Origin: Chara braunii
Lineage: Eukaryota > Streptophyta > Charophyceae > Charales > Characeae
Direction of reading: 5' to 3'
NCBI GenBank assembly: GCA_003427395.1
Contig: BFEA01000019.1
Span: 4,963,708-4,991,605 of the forward strand
Length of the DNA: 27,898 nt
A program made the position numbers and the translations under genes. Shown here one piece after another: positions 16,263 through 27,775 of the stretch (the first letter of the stretch is position 1; every line of letters begins with the position of its first letter). Below the pieces are notes generated by a model. That model was not told the origin of the DNA and did no database searches. It was given only the letters and a program-made list of their open reading frames with translations.

Positions 16263-18964
16263 CCCAGACTAGCTTTATGTGCAACCGGAACATTCAGGAA
16301 AATATACTACTAGTCAACAAAATGATTAGCCTGGCTCATCAATCTAAATCCAATGTCGCTTTCATCTTCATTGACTTCGAAAAAGCTTATGACCATGTGG
16401 ATTGGATCTTCCTGGACAGATGTCTGGAAACACTGAACTTCGGCCCCAATTTTAGACGGTGGGTGAATATTTAACACTGTAATGCCACCGCCAGCGTTCA
16501 GATAAACGGGTCCCTAGCCCCGGAGATAAGACTGCAACGCTCGGTCAAACAAGGGGATCCCATAGCCCCCTTTTTGTTTATCATTATAATGGAAGTGTTA
16601 GCAGCCAACCTCCGCCAGGACAAAGACTTAGACAGAACTCGGATTACTGGAATCCCCAGGGAAGCGGTCCCGGTTTGTTCGCTTTTTGCAAACGACCTTA
16701 CAATCATGGTTGACGCTACACAACAAAATATGGAGGTGATATATAGGCTCATGGCCCTATTTTGCACCCTCTCTAACATGACCATAAACTGGGGACAAAA
16801 AACAATTGGTTGGTGGCTCCACCACCAAGGGGGTCGTCCCCCAGAGGGGCACCACATCACTTGGGTAGCCCCTGACTCCCCCATCCGAGTCTTGGGAGTC
16901 AAGATGTCCGCCCAGGGCAACCCCCCAGAAAACGACGGATGGTTATCTGCCCCGGCCTTTGCTAAACTCTCTCACTGGAACCACCAACACACATCACTCT
17001 TCGAGCGTGCCGTGGTAATCAACGACGTGGTGCTAGCCACCCTTTGGTACAAATCGATCCTTTGGCCACTAAGTCCAGAGGCCCTAAGGACCATGAAGAG
17101 GAAGGTGGCGGCCTTCTTATGGAGAGGATACAGCGAAAACCCCCACGCTATAAGTCGAGTGGCATGGGACTCAGTTATTCAACCCAAGACAAAGGTGGCC
17201 TCGATATACTGGACCCCCTCTGTCAATCCCAAGCCCTCAGCCTGCAATGGGTGACACGCCTGATTTTCGAAAACCCGCTAGTATGGAGGCCACTAGCACT
17301 GGAACAAATGGCCCGTCTGGCCCCTGAGGCCCCGCCGTCTGTCCACCCTCTACATTGGTTAGAGGATAGATATTGGAGACTACCTAGGCGCTCCAGAGGA
17401 GAGGAGGGAAGGAGATATGGATTTTGGCCTCGACTGTTAAAAATTTGGAGGAAACTTTCCCCCCCAGATCGCCCGCACCCGGACAGGTGGGAGGAGGTGG
17501 CAAGGCAACCGCTCTTTGGGAATAGATGGATCACTAAGGAACACAGTCAGATCTTCTGTAGTTCCGACACCCCATGGAAAGGATGGGTGAAGAACGGGGT
17601 GACAAGAGTGGGTGACCTCAGGGACAAGGAAAGTTTGGATTGGAAAAGCCCGAAAAAGATGAGGGAAAACTTAAGGTACTGCCATAACATCGAAGCAGCA
17701 CTGGCAAAAATAACGAAGCCCTCCCAATAGGGTGGTGGCCCATCCTTCGCAAAGACAAGGTGCTGAGGGAGGAAGATTGGGTGGCCATGGAAGGAAAGGT
17801 TGATATAGTGGGCCTGGTTCACCTCATCCTACCAGAGGAGGTGCTGATTGAATGGTACACTGTGGATAGAAGAGGGAGCCTAGTAGGTAACCTGGAACCC
17901 TTCCAATGGGTTCAAAAGAACATGCTTAACAGGATTAGGGTCTTGGAGGATGGAGAAAACCGGCGGGCCTTTTACCCTGAGATTGCATTAGAGGCCCTCC
18001 CCATGGACCCGTTGGAATGGGTATGGTACTCCGACCTGCGAAGCAGCTCTCGACAAACCAAACACAAAACGCATCTGGACTATCAGTCAAAGCGACGTAT
18101 CGAATGCTCAGAGTAAAGCACTGCTTAAAAGACACGGTGATAGATCAGTGGCAAAAGCACCTCAACGTAGATAGGCAACTCCTTACCCCGATACGGTGGT
18201 TCAGCGACACCAAATGCAAACCGGCGAAAATTACATCTCTGCGGTGGCAAATCTTGCATCGGTGCCTGCCAACCAACAACTGGCTGACCATACACAACTA
18301 GAACAACAAGGTCAGGCCCTACCCTGGTGCTCTCGTTGTTTGCTAGGCTTTCCAGCTAGGAAAAGGGCAGAGACAATCGAGCACAAATTCCTACAGTGCC
18401 CTGCAGCCATCCTAACCTGGAGGTGGTGGGACAGGGTATGCCAGCAAATGGTCCCTGGGCACCTGTGGCCTTGGGATTGGTGTGCCATCCTAACAGGCCA
18501 TTATCCTCCCTTCCAACATGTTCCACCTATCCCGGAGAACGGTCTTGTGGGTCCTATGGTGGCAAAGATGCATATTAACTTTAGACCAAGTCCGGGTAGA
18601 GGGAGAGGAAACGATGGAACAATTCAAGACACACTTCCAATTGGAACTCTCGCACAGGTGGAGCTCAATGAAACAAACATTAGATAATCTTCATAGCCCC
18701 AAGGACATCCGGGTACGTTTAATACAGTTCTCCAGGGACTGGTTGGGTGGAGATCGAGAGGGGTGGGTGGCGGAAGTATGCTGGACCGGGGGTTGGAGTG
18801 AAGAGGAAGGGGGGGAGGACAGCCACGGAGAGGAAGTGCCAAGGGACTACAGATTGAGATTCAAGGATTGGCTGTCAATAGATCCCAATATCCCTATGAG
18901 ACCTGCAGTGGAATTCCCGGACCCATTCCCCCCCCACCCACAGTCCTTGGAAACATACCTGTAA
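16263..18964 (+). pseudogene. LINE B2 ORF2 remnant (RT and zinc finger)
   Basis: The frame from 16256 reads QTSFMCNRNIQENILLV, corresponding to the QxGFxPGRxI motif, then DFEKAYDHVDW, the first catalytic aspartate (about 16375-16405). A TAA at 16472-16474 replaces a Leu codon. The same frame resumes with RSVKQGDPIAPFLF (about 16535). The YXDD box reads FAND (16685-16696) instead of FADD, so a metal-binding aspartate is lost. A frameshift near 17190 moves to the frame of 17044-17730. Later frames at 17760, 18017, 18196 and 18518 carry WKSPKKMRENLRYCHN, LRWQILHRCLPTNNW, then CSRCLLG...IEHKFLQC (finger) and the C-terminus ending at 18964. It encodes no working protein. Confidence 0.88.
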
Positions 18965-19614
18965 CCGATGCCTCTTCTACCCTTCCACTAAAACCCAGTT
19001 GATCCATCTTTCCTTCCTTATCCCACCTCATCAGACACAGCAAAGGGGGATGGCAGAAGAGTGGCCGAGGAGGGGTCCTGCGGGAAGGATGGGCAAGGAA
19101 CGGGGAGAACCACTGGTGCCCCCCAGTTTGGTTCTTCCTGGACCCCTGCCCTGACACGAAAAGGAAAAGGAAAATGAAGCTTCAGCAGCAGAAAGACGGC
19201 CTGCTACAGGGTGAAGTGGACCATCAGGCTTTCAAGGGGAAACTAGGCCTTCAGCAGCAGAAATTTGGCGCCTGGTATAGGGCGAAGAGGTTTACTCTCA
19301 GCAGCTCAACATCCTGTGCAGACGATCTTCGGAAGTTAGCTTTCATCTCAATTCTATTCTGATACAACCTGCTTAGTGGCAGGTCTTTTCTAAATTTTTC
19401 CAATTTTTTCCATGGCCTTGCTCAGTCAATCCCCTGGATTCCAGGGTAATCAATGCTGGCAAGAATCCTCCACACTGTTTTCCTGATCATATTTTGTATA
19501 TGGGACGCTAGACCCGCTTTCCAGCAGGTGATGCTCCCCACCAATGTGCGGTAGCGGTGGCTGCTCTTATCAGCACCTCTATCACCTGGGGGGTGTTTTT
19601 CCAAAAAAAAAAAA
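16263..19614 (+). mobile_element. LINE B2, inserted into LINE A2
   Basis: The 3.35-kb plus-strand element starts within the RT domain and ends in a run of A (19603-19615). It is bounded by a 14-bp duplication of A2 sequence. ORF2 remnants run to 18964, followed by about 640 bp of 3' UTR whose last ~200 bp match the end of LINE B1. The 3' UTR also contains a 69-bp spaced duplication beginning cttcagcagcagaaa (19180 and 19249). Confidence 0.88.
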
Positions 19615-19628
19615 AGGTTATGTGCCAT
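19615..19628. repeat. Target-site duplication of LINE B2, 3' side
   Basis: aggttatgtgccat follows the poly-A tail and matches 16249-16262. Confidence 0.8.
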
Positions 19629-20257
19629 TTGCGGGGCGCGACCGTCCTTGGTTACCATAATTCTATCTTGTTGGCTCTTCCGGTTTCTCCCATGTCATTT
19701 CTGCCTCAGGTCCCTTCATTTGGGGTGTCTCCTCCTCTGATAGCCACCACCCTATCATCTTTTTCCAGTTGATCTTCATTTATGAAGCCAGTTGCCCTGA
19801 CTAGAGCTTTTACAGAGGAATCAGATGCCCTTATGAGGACCGTGAGGACGTCCGCAACATTATCACTGTTGGAAATTGGCTGTGGTGAGGGGTGCCGATA
19901 TTGAGGTCTTGCAACCTTCGGACCGAGGGATCTTTACGTAGGAAGGAAGCGATAGCTTCTATGACAAATAGGAAGATCGGTGGGGATAGAGGGTCTCCTT
20001 GACGAACTGACCAGGACATCGGATATCATTCCGAAATCAGTCCATTGACTTGTACACATCCTGAAGCATCATTGTACAAAATCTTGACCCATTTCCTAAA
20101 GTTAGGTCCCACCGCCATCTGTTCCATGCTCGTGTTGAGGAAGGCCCAATTGACTTGGTCATAGGCTTTCTCAAAAACAAAAAAGAAAAACAGAATAGTT
20201 GTATTCATCCTCTTCTCTTTGACTTTCCTTGCTCCTTCGTTTAAGAGTTCAAACATC
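19615..20257 (-). pseudogene. LINE A2 ORF2 remnant, RT part
   Basis: Minus-strand segments read FEKAYDQVNWAFL (about 20175-20140), VGPNFRKWVKILYNDASGCV, then SVRQGDPLSPPIFLF and EAIASFLRKDPSV (about 20010-19910), all close to A1 and A3. The catalytic FADD position reads VADV (19847-19858), losing the second aspartate. The Asp before FEKAYD is also altered, since the sequence reads FFFFVFEKAY. Translation is broken by frame changes around 19860 and 20030. The piece ends at the LINE B2 insertion. Confidence 0.85.
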
Positions 20258-20268
20258 CACCACTATTC
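20258..20268. repeat. Target-site duplication of LINE A2, 5' side, adjoining the LINE A3 tail
   Basis: caccactattc here equals 13534-13544. The T-run that follows is the poly-A tail of LINE A3 on the minus strand, so A2 went in at the A3 tail junction. Confidence 0.75.
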
Positions 20269-20692
20269 TTTTTTTTCTTTTTTTTCTTTTTTTTTCTTTT
20301 TCTTCTTTTTTCTTTTTTTTTAAACAGGTTCTTATGGTTCTGGCTCCATATCCATTCTGGGGAGCGTCAATCCGGTTCCTATTACCCCGGCAAGTCAAAA
20401 ACGGGTTACATCATATTACCCACTCAACGCTTCCTTCCGTCTGGCCGAAGGACCCCTGATCAGCATTGATTGCTCCTAAGGACGATTGACTGTCAGCTCG
20501 CCCTGACCATTTGTTCCTCTCAGGCTTCTATTTAGAGCCTGTCGAATGAGCCCCTCTAATACGAGAACAGTGGGGGGTCCCACTCTGTGTTCTGTTGCTT
20601 GTCCTTGTCTTTCCTTGTATGTCCGATCCTCTTTTTGTTGACCACCATTCACAACCTTATGCCAGGTCTCCCGGCATGTATCCTCGTGGTCT

Positions 20693-23600
20693 TCATGCTT
20701 CTGCCTGGTGCCATTTCTTCCATCTCAGTCTATTGTCTACTATTGTTGCCACCTTGCCTTTTAGCAACCAGTTCCTCTGTTTCTTGGTTGCTTGTCTTTC
20801 TGGTTTGTGTCTCATAGAGTTTGTTATTCTCCACCATCTGCTCCTGACTTCCGTCTCTGCCATGCTCAGCAGTAGTGACCCCATTTCTTCTCTTGCCACC
20901 TTTGTTCCCTCGATTGACTGAGTGCATCTGCGTTTCCATATCACCCACAGTGCCAGCTTCCTGAGTAGGGTGAACCATGCTTCCCTGCTGCCTGTGATGT
21001 TGCTGCGGATGTTAGTTAGAAGTAGGATAGAGATAGGGGGGATGTTTGTTGGGGGGGGGGGGGGGGCAGCGAACAGGATCGACCATAGCTCGCGGATCTT
21101 CTTCCATATCCAGATTGCTTCAGGGCAGAAGAGCAGGCATTGCGGGATGTCTTCGGGTGAGTCGTTGCTGCACATTGAGCAGCATGCCGAGCTATCAGGA
21201 TCACAACGTTTCCTTCTCTCGTGTAACCATTGGTTGACTGGCAGGGTTGCATATGCTATTAGCCATAGCAGACTTCAAATTCTACTTGGTCTGATGAGAA
21301 GGTATTTGGTCCATGTGATGGTGACGAGGGTCGTGGTATCTAGGTTCAGTACGGTTCTCCATTTCTCTGCCAGCCTTGAATTCGGGTCCCTGGTTTGGAG
21401 TCCGAGGTTATACCTGAACTTTATGTCATATTTTATTATCCTTCTCGATTTACGGGTGGCGCCCAGATCCCAAATCCATTCCTTTCGGTCGAATTCCAAT
21501 TCGTTGATGCTGAGTTCCGGCTGGAATATAAGCCACGGTGTCTTGTGAGAGACTCTAACCTTCCTGAGAAGGTAGGTTTCTATTTGTTCGTTCTGTGGTG
21601 TTTTGTTTAGGATCTCTAGTTCATAAAGGCCGTGTTTGATGATGGGGTAGGATACGAACTTGGCCTGGTAGTTGATTAAGTCTGGTTTTGACACAAAACG
21701 GTAGGCTTTCGTTGGTGGGGTTTGTGTGATGAGCAGTCCCCAGTCTCCTGGTTTCCACATATGTGTCTCTATTAGGAGGGTCGTCCATGGGGGGGGAAAG
21801 CTTTGGAGGATTTCAGAAAGGTTGGTGGTCAGTAGATGGCAGCCTTTTAAGGGAGAGTGGAGGTCCTGTGTGGTGAGCCATTCTTGTCGATCTTCGGACC
21901 ACAGATGTTTCACCTACCATACTCCTCTCTCCACCCATGACAGCCAGTTGCGGTCTTTGGCCCACTGAGTCCACGGTCTGCCCTCTGTGTCTTTGATCCA
22001 AGGATTGCAGAACAGGGGTTGTCGTAGGACTTCCTCTTTGTTGCTCGGGGGACCTTTCTTTTTTGGCATCAGACGGCGCCAGGTCTTAAGGATCGGAGAC
22101 CAGTAAGGGGTGGGTGTAGTGGGGGGTTGAATGGGGGTCGCTGGGTTAGTTTTCCTTGCTGGTCTCCCCGATTTGATTGTCCACTCCTTTGCCATGATCC
22201 AGAATAGGTCGCTGCTGGTGCCAAATTCCTTATGTTGTCTATTACCATCGCGGTCCACAGGAGGGCTTGTTTCGTTAGGATTTGATTATCCATTTGATTT
22301 GGACGGCGATCGTTTCCTGTTTAGGGTCGATTATACCTAGCCCCCCTCCTTGTGATTTCTTGATGACAGTTTGCCAGGCCACTTTGTTTATGCAAGTTGT
22401 TCTATTGGGGTCGCCAGTCCACAGATAGCACATGGCTCTCGCCTTCAGCTTCTTCAGGTCCTCGTCGGGGGGGCAATATATGGAGGCTATGTACCACAAG
22501 GTGGAAAATATTGTTGTGTTGATAATCACGGGTCTCCCTAGTAGGGAGGCCTGGGCTTTGTTGCAGGTGGCTAAACAGGTTATTGCTCTGGCGAGTAGTA
22601 ACTCCCCCATCCCTTGCCAGATGTCTTGATCGCTTGTAGTCCAAGACATTGGGGTGGATGGGTCTGGGGATTGGGGGCTGGTGCCTTCTGCGAGCCACCA
22701 CCCTTCCGTTTTCAGCCAGTTCACCTTCATTTCTGAGGTGAGGCTGAAGGCTTCCATGGCGCCGGCCGGGGCCTAGAAGGAGGAGTTGTTAGCGCGGATG
22801 AGGACCGTGGGATCGTCTGCGAACATCTGTGTAGTGGGGAGAGCAAAGTCGTGGAGGGGGTTGTAGTTGTGTTCGGTGAGGCGGTCTATGAATGGGTCCT
22901 TGCGCAAGAAAGATGCGATGGCTTCCATTATGAACAGGAATATTGGGGGGGGAAGGGGGTCGCCTTGCTGGACGGATCTCGATATCGGATAGGTTTCTGC
23001 CAATATTCTGTTTATCTGCACCCTACCTGTGGCATCCCCATAGAGTACTCTCACCCATTCTCTGAAGTTTGGGCCGACTCCCATCTTCTCCATGCAGTTG
23101 TGTCCCAATTGACTTGATTGTACGCCTTTTCAAAGTCGAAGAATAAGATCGCCGCTTGCATTCGTTTTTTTGTGATCTTCTTTACCGCCTCTTTCAGAGC
23201 CATCACATTATCAGAATGTATCGACCCGGGATGAATCCTGCTTGGTCGATATGAAAACAACTGTCTATTAGTTTTATGATTTTGTTGGCTAATGCTTTTG
23301 CTAGGATTTTGTACGGTGTTGTGAGAAGTGAGATTGGTCTGTAGTTCTTGAGGTCCTCCTTGCCTCCCTTTTTGTATATTAGTAACACTACACTGATGCT
23401 TAGAAATTGACCCAGGCCTCTCTTTTCCCTGCTGTTGTTGATGAAGTTCAAGAGGTCGTCGCCGTGTTGGCCAGAACTGGATCCAGAATTCTTTGGACAG
23501 GCCATCAATTCCTGGTGCTTTGTCGTTTCCCATCTGGGATAGGGCTGCGTGAAGTTCCCCTATGGTGATTGGTTTGTCCAAGTCCTCCGTTTGTTCTTGG

Positions 23601-24926
23601 GTAATCGCTCTCTAGGTAGGTCATCATGTGCTGGCGGGCATTAATATTTGTTGTTGGAGGGGGGGAGGGGGTTTTGGACTCGTAGAGGTCGGCGTAAAAG
23701 GACCTGGCTATTCTTACCATGTCTACGCCGGCTGACTTTGTCGTCCCCTGGTCTGCTGGGTCCTTCAGCCCCTCGATGGTGTTGTTCCTTGCGTTGGCCT
23801 TGATCTTGGAGAAAAATAATTTGGACATGGATTCATTCAGGGCGTAGCCATTCATTCGGGCGCGTATATGGAGGCACATCTTCTCCATTCGTTAAGTTCG
23901 CCTTTGGTAGATTGGAGTAGGTTGTGGTAGGAGTTAGAGAGAAGAGATGCTAGGTTGGTTTCTGCGATGTCGAGCAGTTCTTCCTTCCTGTGTTTGCGTT
24001 ATGCTGCTACCAGTTCCATCTGACTCCCTCGGTCATGTGTTTAGTGGAGAGGAGTGAGTTGTTGAGTCTAAAGACGCCTTGTCCTTTTTCTACCGGAGAG
24101 TTGAAGTTAAGGAGCAAGTAGGTTGGTTTGTGGTCGAGCCCCTTAAAGGCTGCTGCTGGTAGGATATCGGCCTCCTTGATTGCTCCCTGTAGCATGTCTG
24201 AAATTAGGAAGAAATCGATTCGTGATAGTGATGTGTGGTTAGATCGGTTCCTCTTGACTAGGGAGAAGGTTTTCTTGCGTGGATGGAGGATTCGAAATGG
24301 GTCGACCAGGTCGAACTCTGTCATGATGTTCTGTATGTGTGTGCTCGTTCGTGTGGGCCCCAACAACACTGCTCGAGAAATGCAATCCAGGTTGGGGTCC
24401 ATCGTAGTGTTTCAGTCACCTGCTATAATCAGCGGCAGCGGGGTCGGGAGAAGTGATTTGATGTGGTCGAAGAAAGCTCGGTGTTCGGCTTCCATGTTGG
24501 GGGCGTACAGGCTTAGGATTTTGATCTCTTCCCCTTGCCATGTAATTTGGATCCATGACCATCTTCCTTCCGCCGTGTCTCCTTCGCCATTATTTACCAG
24601 ACCCTCAAACCAGATTTGGGAAGTAGTTGGTATGAGGATTGATGTGTGTTGTGTCGCGGTTGCTTTGGTCCGCTTTGCTAGACCACAGTGAGAAAGGGCA
24701 TCCCCCTAGGCTTTTCTCCACTGTCCTTGGATAGGTGGGTCTCCTGTAGGAGAATGATGTCGAGTTTGGGCTTTCTCTTTCCTGTGAGGCCGAGTCTGAT
24801 GTCTCGTAGTTTGTCGTCTTCGGTGAGAATGTTGCCCAGGCAGTTGACGTTCCAGCTGTGGATCGTCAGACCCCTTGCTTGCCAGTCCATTCTCACTGTC
24901 CCATACTGATTTTCGTTGTTGTCCAT
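20693..24926 (-). pseudogene. LINE A3 ORF2 (APE endonuclease, RT, zinc finger), broken
   Basis: Starting at Met 24926 the protein shows an APE-type endonuclease with LTIHSWNVNCLGN, DIILLQETHLS (24860-24730), IIAGD-stop-NTT (about 24415), SRIDFFLIS and GLDHKPTYLLL (about 24220-24120). The stop is TGA inside the GDxN motif, replacing what was probably Trp. RT follows: NDKAPGIDGLSKEFW (about 23520), KNYRPISLLTTPYKIL, HIDQAGFIPGR, FFDFEKAYNQVNW (about 23140), SRSVQQGDPLPPPIFLF and an intact FADD (22812-22823). The C-terminal part includes GGLGIIDPKQE, WLSWVERGVW, CHLLTTNLSEIL and a finger with SPEDIPQCLLFC, where the HC ligand pair reads QC. A run of 16 G on the plus strand (21051-21066) sits in a Pro-rich stretch, a likely frameshift site. 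It is the most complete ORF2 in the window, about 1,400 codons. Confidence 0.9.
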
Positions 24927-25097
24927 TTGATTACATCTGAAGGGTTGTTGTGTTAGGGGTAGCGGTTGTGGTGCGGAGTACAGTTGTGGGGGGGAGCGTT
25001 GGGGTCTCTAATCAGCCGCTGTCGTGGTCCCTGCGCTGTCAGCTCCGATTCCTCTCGTTCGTCTGCTGCCGTCGTTTGCCCTTCTCCTGGCGGCGGA

Positions 25098-27775
25098 TCA
25101 CAGGCTGTATCCTCCCATGCTGCCCTCGCGTGCTGGGGTGGTACCGGTCTCGTCACAACCCGGGGATATCTTGTCGTTCAGCCCTTCGTCGTTGCCGTAC
25201 TCCCTCATGTGCATATCCTCATCCTCCGGTTCCAGGTACAGCGGCTCAGCTTCGTCTTGTAGGGAGCGTTCTGTGGATAGGATGTGGGATCTGATGATGG
25301 CGGCCAGGGAATCGGCCATGACCTCCACCGGGCACATTTTGCCTGTGAGTGTGCTGTATGGCAAGGCGGTCACAATGTTCCATGCTCTCCACACCAGCCC
25401 CTCGTGCAACCTCGCTTTTTCTTCTAATTTTACAAGGAATGGTTCAAAAGATCTGGCTGTGGCGAGTTCCTGGTCGATCTCGTCTGAGTCTTCCCCGAGG
25501 GGGGCGGGGATTACGTAGACACCTAGGGGGGAGTCTTGATTGTTCTAGCCAGTGTTCGATGGTCACCCATGGTCGGGAAGGCGATACATCTGTGGCTACC
25601 TGGCACTCCCCGAACTTTTTTTTGTACCGGATAGGGACCAAGGGTCTAACTGGCTTGATCGTTTTGCGATCTGAGGTAGCTTTCTCAGTGGCATGGGGGG
25701 CCTTGCTGTCTGCCACATTTTGGATGGTGCAACACTCTTTTTTCTGGCTTTTTGGGTATTCCACGTTCTGATCAAACAGGCACTTTGTCTGAGCAGCGAC
25801 GATGGCAATCTCCTGTTTGACGGATCGCTGCTGGTTGCCATTTCCTATCGTTTCTGTCGTGGACTTTCTGGGTCTCTTGACCCTGCCCTTTGAGGGCTTC
25901 CACTTCTTTGGTACCATGTCTCTGATCGGGTCCTTGTGGGACCTGAGTTTCTACACTGGAACCGGACTCCGAGCTCGAGTTGTCTCTTTCCCTCTTTTTC
26001 TCATGATATTTGAAGGCGCTGAATTCTGACAACTCACTCTATCCTCTCAGGATGTCGTAGGTGTTTGTGGATGTGTGGATGCCTGCTACCGGATCTTTGC
26101 TGCTCCGGCCTGTCTTCTCCTGATGCTTCATGCATGCCATTCTGATGTCGAATTCTTTCTCCCTCTCATTTTTGGCTCTTTCCAGATATTCTTGCAGACA
26201 GGCGATGGCAGAGTCTCCCTCTTCTTTTGGTTTGCCTACTCTGTCGCCCTTGGAGGGAGATATGTCCATTCCTTTGTGAGTACAGTCCTGATCTGTTGTT
26301 GGGCTGGGGTCTGAATCATTCGGGGCTGCCTGTGTGCTCTGTGTGTCATCGGGGGTGCTTCCCTTTTCAGTTGAGCTGTTCTTTGTTATTTTCTTCCCAC
26401 TCAGTGTCTCGGTGTTCTCCTTTTGTGGGGAGGTTTGTCTCTTGAGGGAGGGGTCGGTCTGAATGGTGCGCTCCTTGACGATCTGTTTGGATGCGTCCAG
26501 GATGTCGTTGTCATCCTCTCGCTTGGCGAGAGCATCTGGAGTCTGCTGTCTGATTGAATCGAGACCCCACAGAAGGTCTTCGTGTTTCTTCTTTTCTTTG
26601 ACCGCCTGGGAGTCCACCACCGGTTCTGAGTAGATTTTCCCTGGGATCCCTTTTACCTTCTTTGCTCCCACGTGGTGCCATTTGCTGTCTAACGGTGGAA
26701 AGATGTCTGGCTGTTTGGTTGTCGAAGTTGTGTTCGTGTATACTCATATCCACTTAGGCTCTGGGATGTTGTCGTTGAAGACCCAGCCGTCGTAGTCTGG
26801 GCCATTGCCGAACCAGATACCTTTGGCCTCTTCAACTTCGACGAGCATGTTCTCTCTTAGTTTTTTCTGTTCAGGGGAGCGTGGGCATTTGGGATCTGTT
26901 CCCAGGTGACCTTCTTTCTCTGCACGTGAAGCAGATATGCGAAGATTTGGTAGACACTGTTACTGATGTGACTTTGTCCCCAATGAGACATTGCCACTCC
27001 TTTGGGAACACCGGGGGGTCGTCAGTCAGTACCCCTCCGGGATTGCTGTTACGGAATCGCAGTGGGGAGCCAGGAAGTCGGGTGTGGGGAGGACCCACTT
27101 CATCACTTTGTTTGTCGGGTATTTGACTTCCAACCGGTCCTTAATCAGAGGGTGGCCTCTGGGTGGGATGTCGAATTGTACCCAAAACTGCTCCCTCATC
27201 AACCGCTGTTTGTGGGAGGCAGCCGGTGAGACTTCAGCTCGATGGGCTGTCTCCGGTTTCCAGCGTGACAGGGTGCAGACAGATCCATTGCAGTTCAAGG
27301 TTTCACATTTCTCCAACATGTGAGTTGCTTGGTCTGCATCTTTGAAAACCATGATCATTATGGTTCTTCCCAGGCCTAGCAGGGGAACTTGTCAACTTCT
27401 GTTTTGACGTTGTCGTGTTCCTGGATGGTTTTCACTATCCATTTCCTTTTCTCGATGGGGGAGAGTCTTGCACCGGCGTTGGAGAAGGAGAAGATGAGTG
27501 CGCGCTTCTCATATGTCGCGTTGGTGTCGGCGATCTTGTCTTTTCGGTACGCCCAAGCGGTCACTTCCTCATTGGTATTGTCCTTAACGTTTCTGACCTT
27601 GATTGCGACTTTCTCTTCTTTAATTTTTGGGGCTTCCAACAAGAAACAAAGTGTCTTCCAACAGGAAACGAAGTGTCTCATGATCCACGTTGGATGCGAT
27701 TTGGGATGAGTCCTTCCAGGTGGCTGTTTTTGTTGCTGCTACCGTGCTGTAGCGGCATTGGTAGTTTTGGGCCAT
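25098..27775 (-). pseudogene. LINE A3 ORF1 (RNA-binding, CCHC knuckle), broken
   Basis: The likely start is the ATG at 27775 (MAQNYQCRYSTVAATK). A 22-bp tandem duplication (27633-27676) shifts the frame. The next segments are IKEEKVAIKVRNVKDN, then, after a frame change near 27380, IMIMVFKDADQATHMLEKC and LMREQFWVQFDIPPRGHPL. The FWVQ...P layout resembles the DUF4283-type module of plant LINE ORF1s. A zinc knuckle follows, C-x2-C-x4-H-x6-C (codons at 26933, 26924, 26908, 26887), split by one extra base between the second Cys and the His. The rest is a long charged, Ser/Thr-rich region (26671-25772) with a TAG at 26041-26039. The end is acidic (LYLEPEDEDMHMREYG, about 25230). ORF1 proteins coat element RNA. 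About 890 codons in total is long for such a protein. The joins between segments are inferred. Confidence 0.75.
27633..27676 (-). repeat. 22-bp tandem duplication in LINE A3 ORF1
   Basis: cttccaacaagaaacaaagt+gt (27633-27654) is followed directly by cttccaacaggaaacgaagt+gt (27655-27676), differing at two A/G positions. Because 22 is not a multiple of three, the duplication shifts the ORF1 frame. Confidence 0.85.

Larger units (their letters stand above)
13545..20257 (-). mobile_element. LINE A2, 5'-truncated and split by two other LINEs
   Basis: This minus-strand family A element survives in three pieces. The first is the tail and 3' UTR (13545 to about 13945), the second the middle of ORF2 (about 14320-16262), and the third the RT start (19615-20257). 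Removing LINE B2 joins NL at the end of the third piece to NL at the start of the second in one continuous family A alignment (A1: GQNLIAKAIKRL). The 3' UTR matches A1 and A3. The 5' end lies in the RT domain just before the first catalytic motif, so the element was truncated at insertion. Flanking caccactattc copies mark its target. Confidence 0.85.

Noticed and set aside
20258-20330. LINE A3 inserted into the middle of LINE A2 ORF2
   Set aside because: The 11-bp junction sequence and T-run also occur at the A2 3' flank (13534), so it is better read as the A2 target duplication at the A3 tail.
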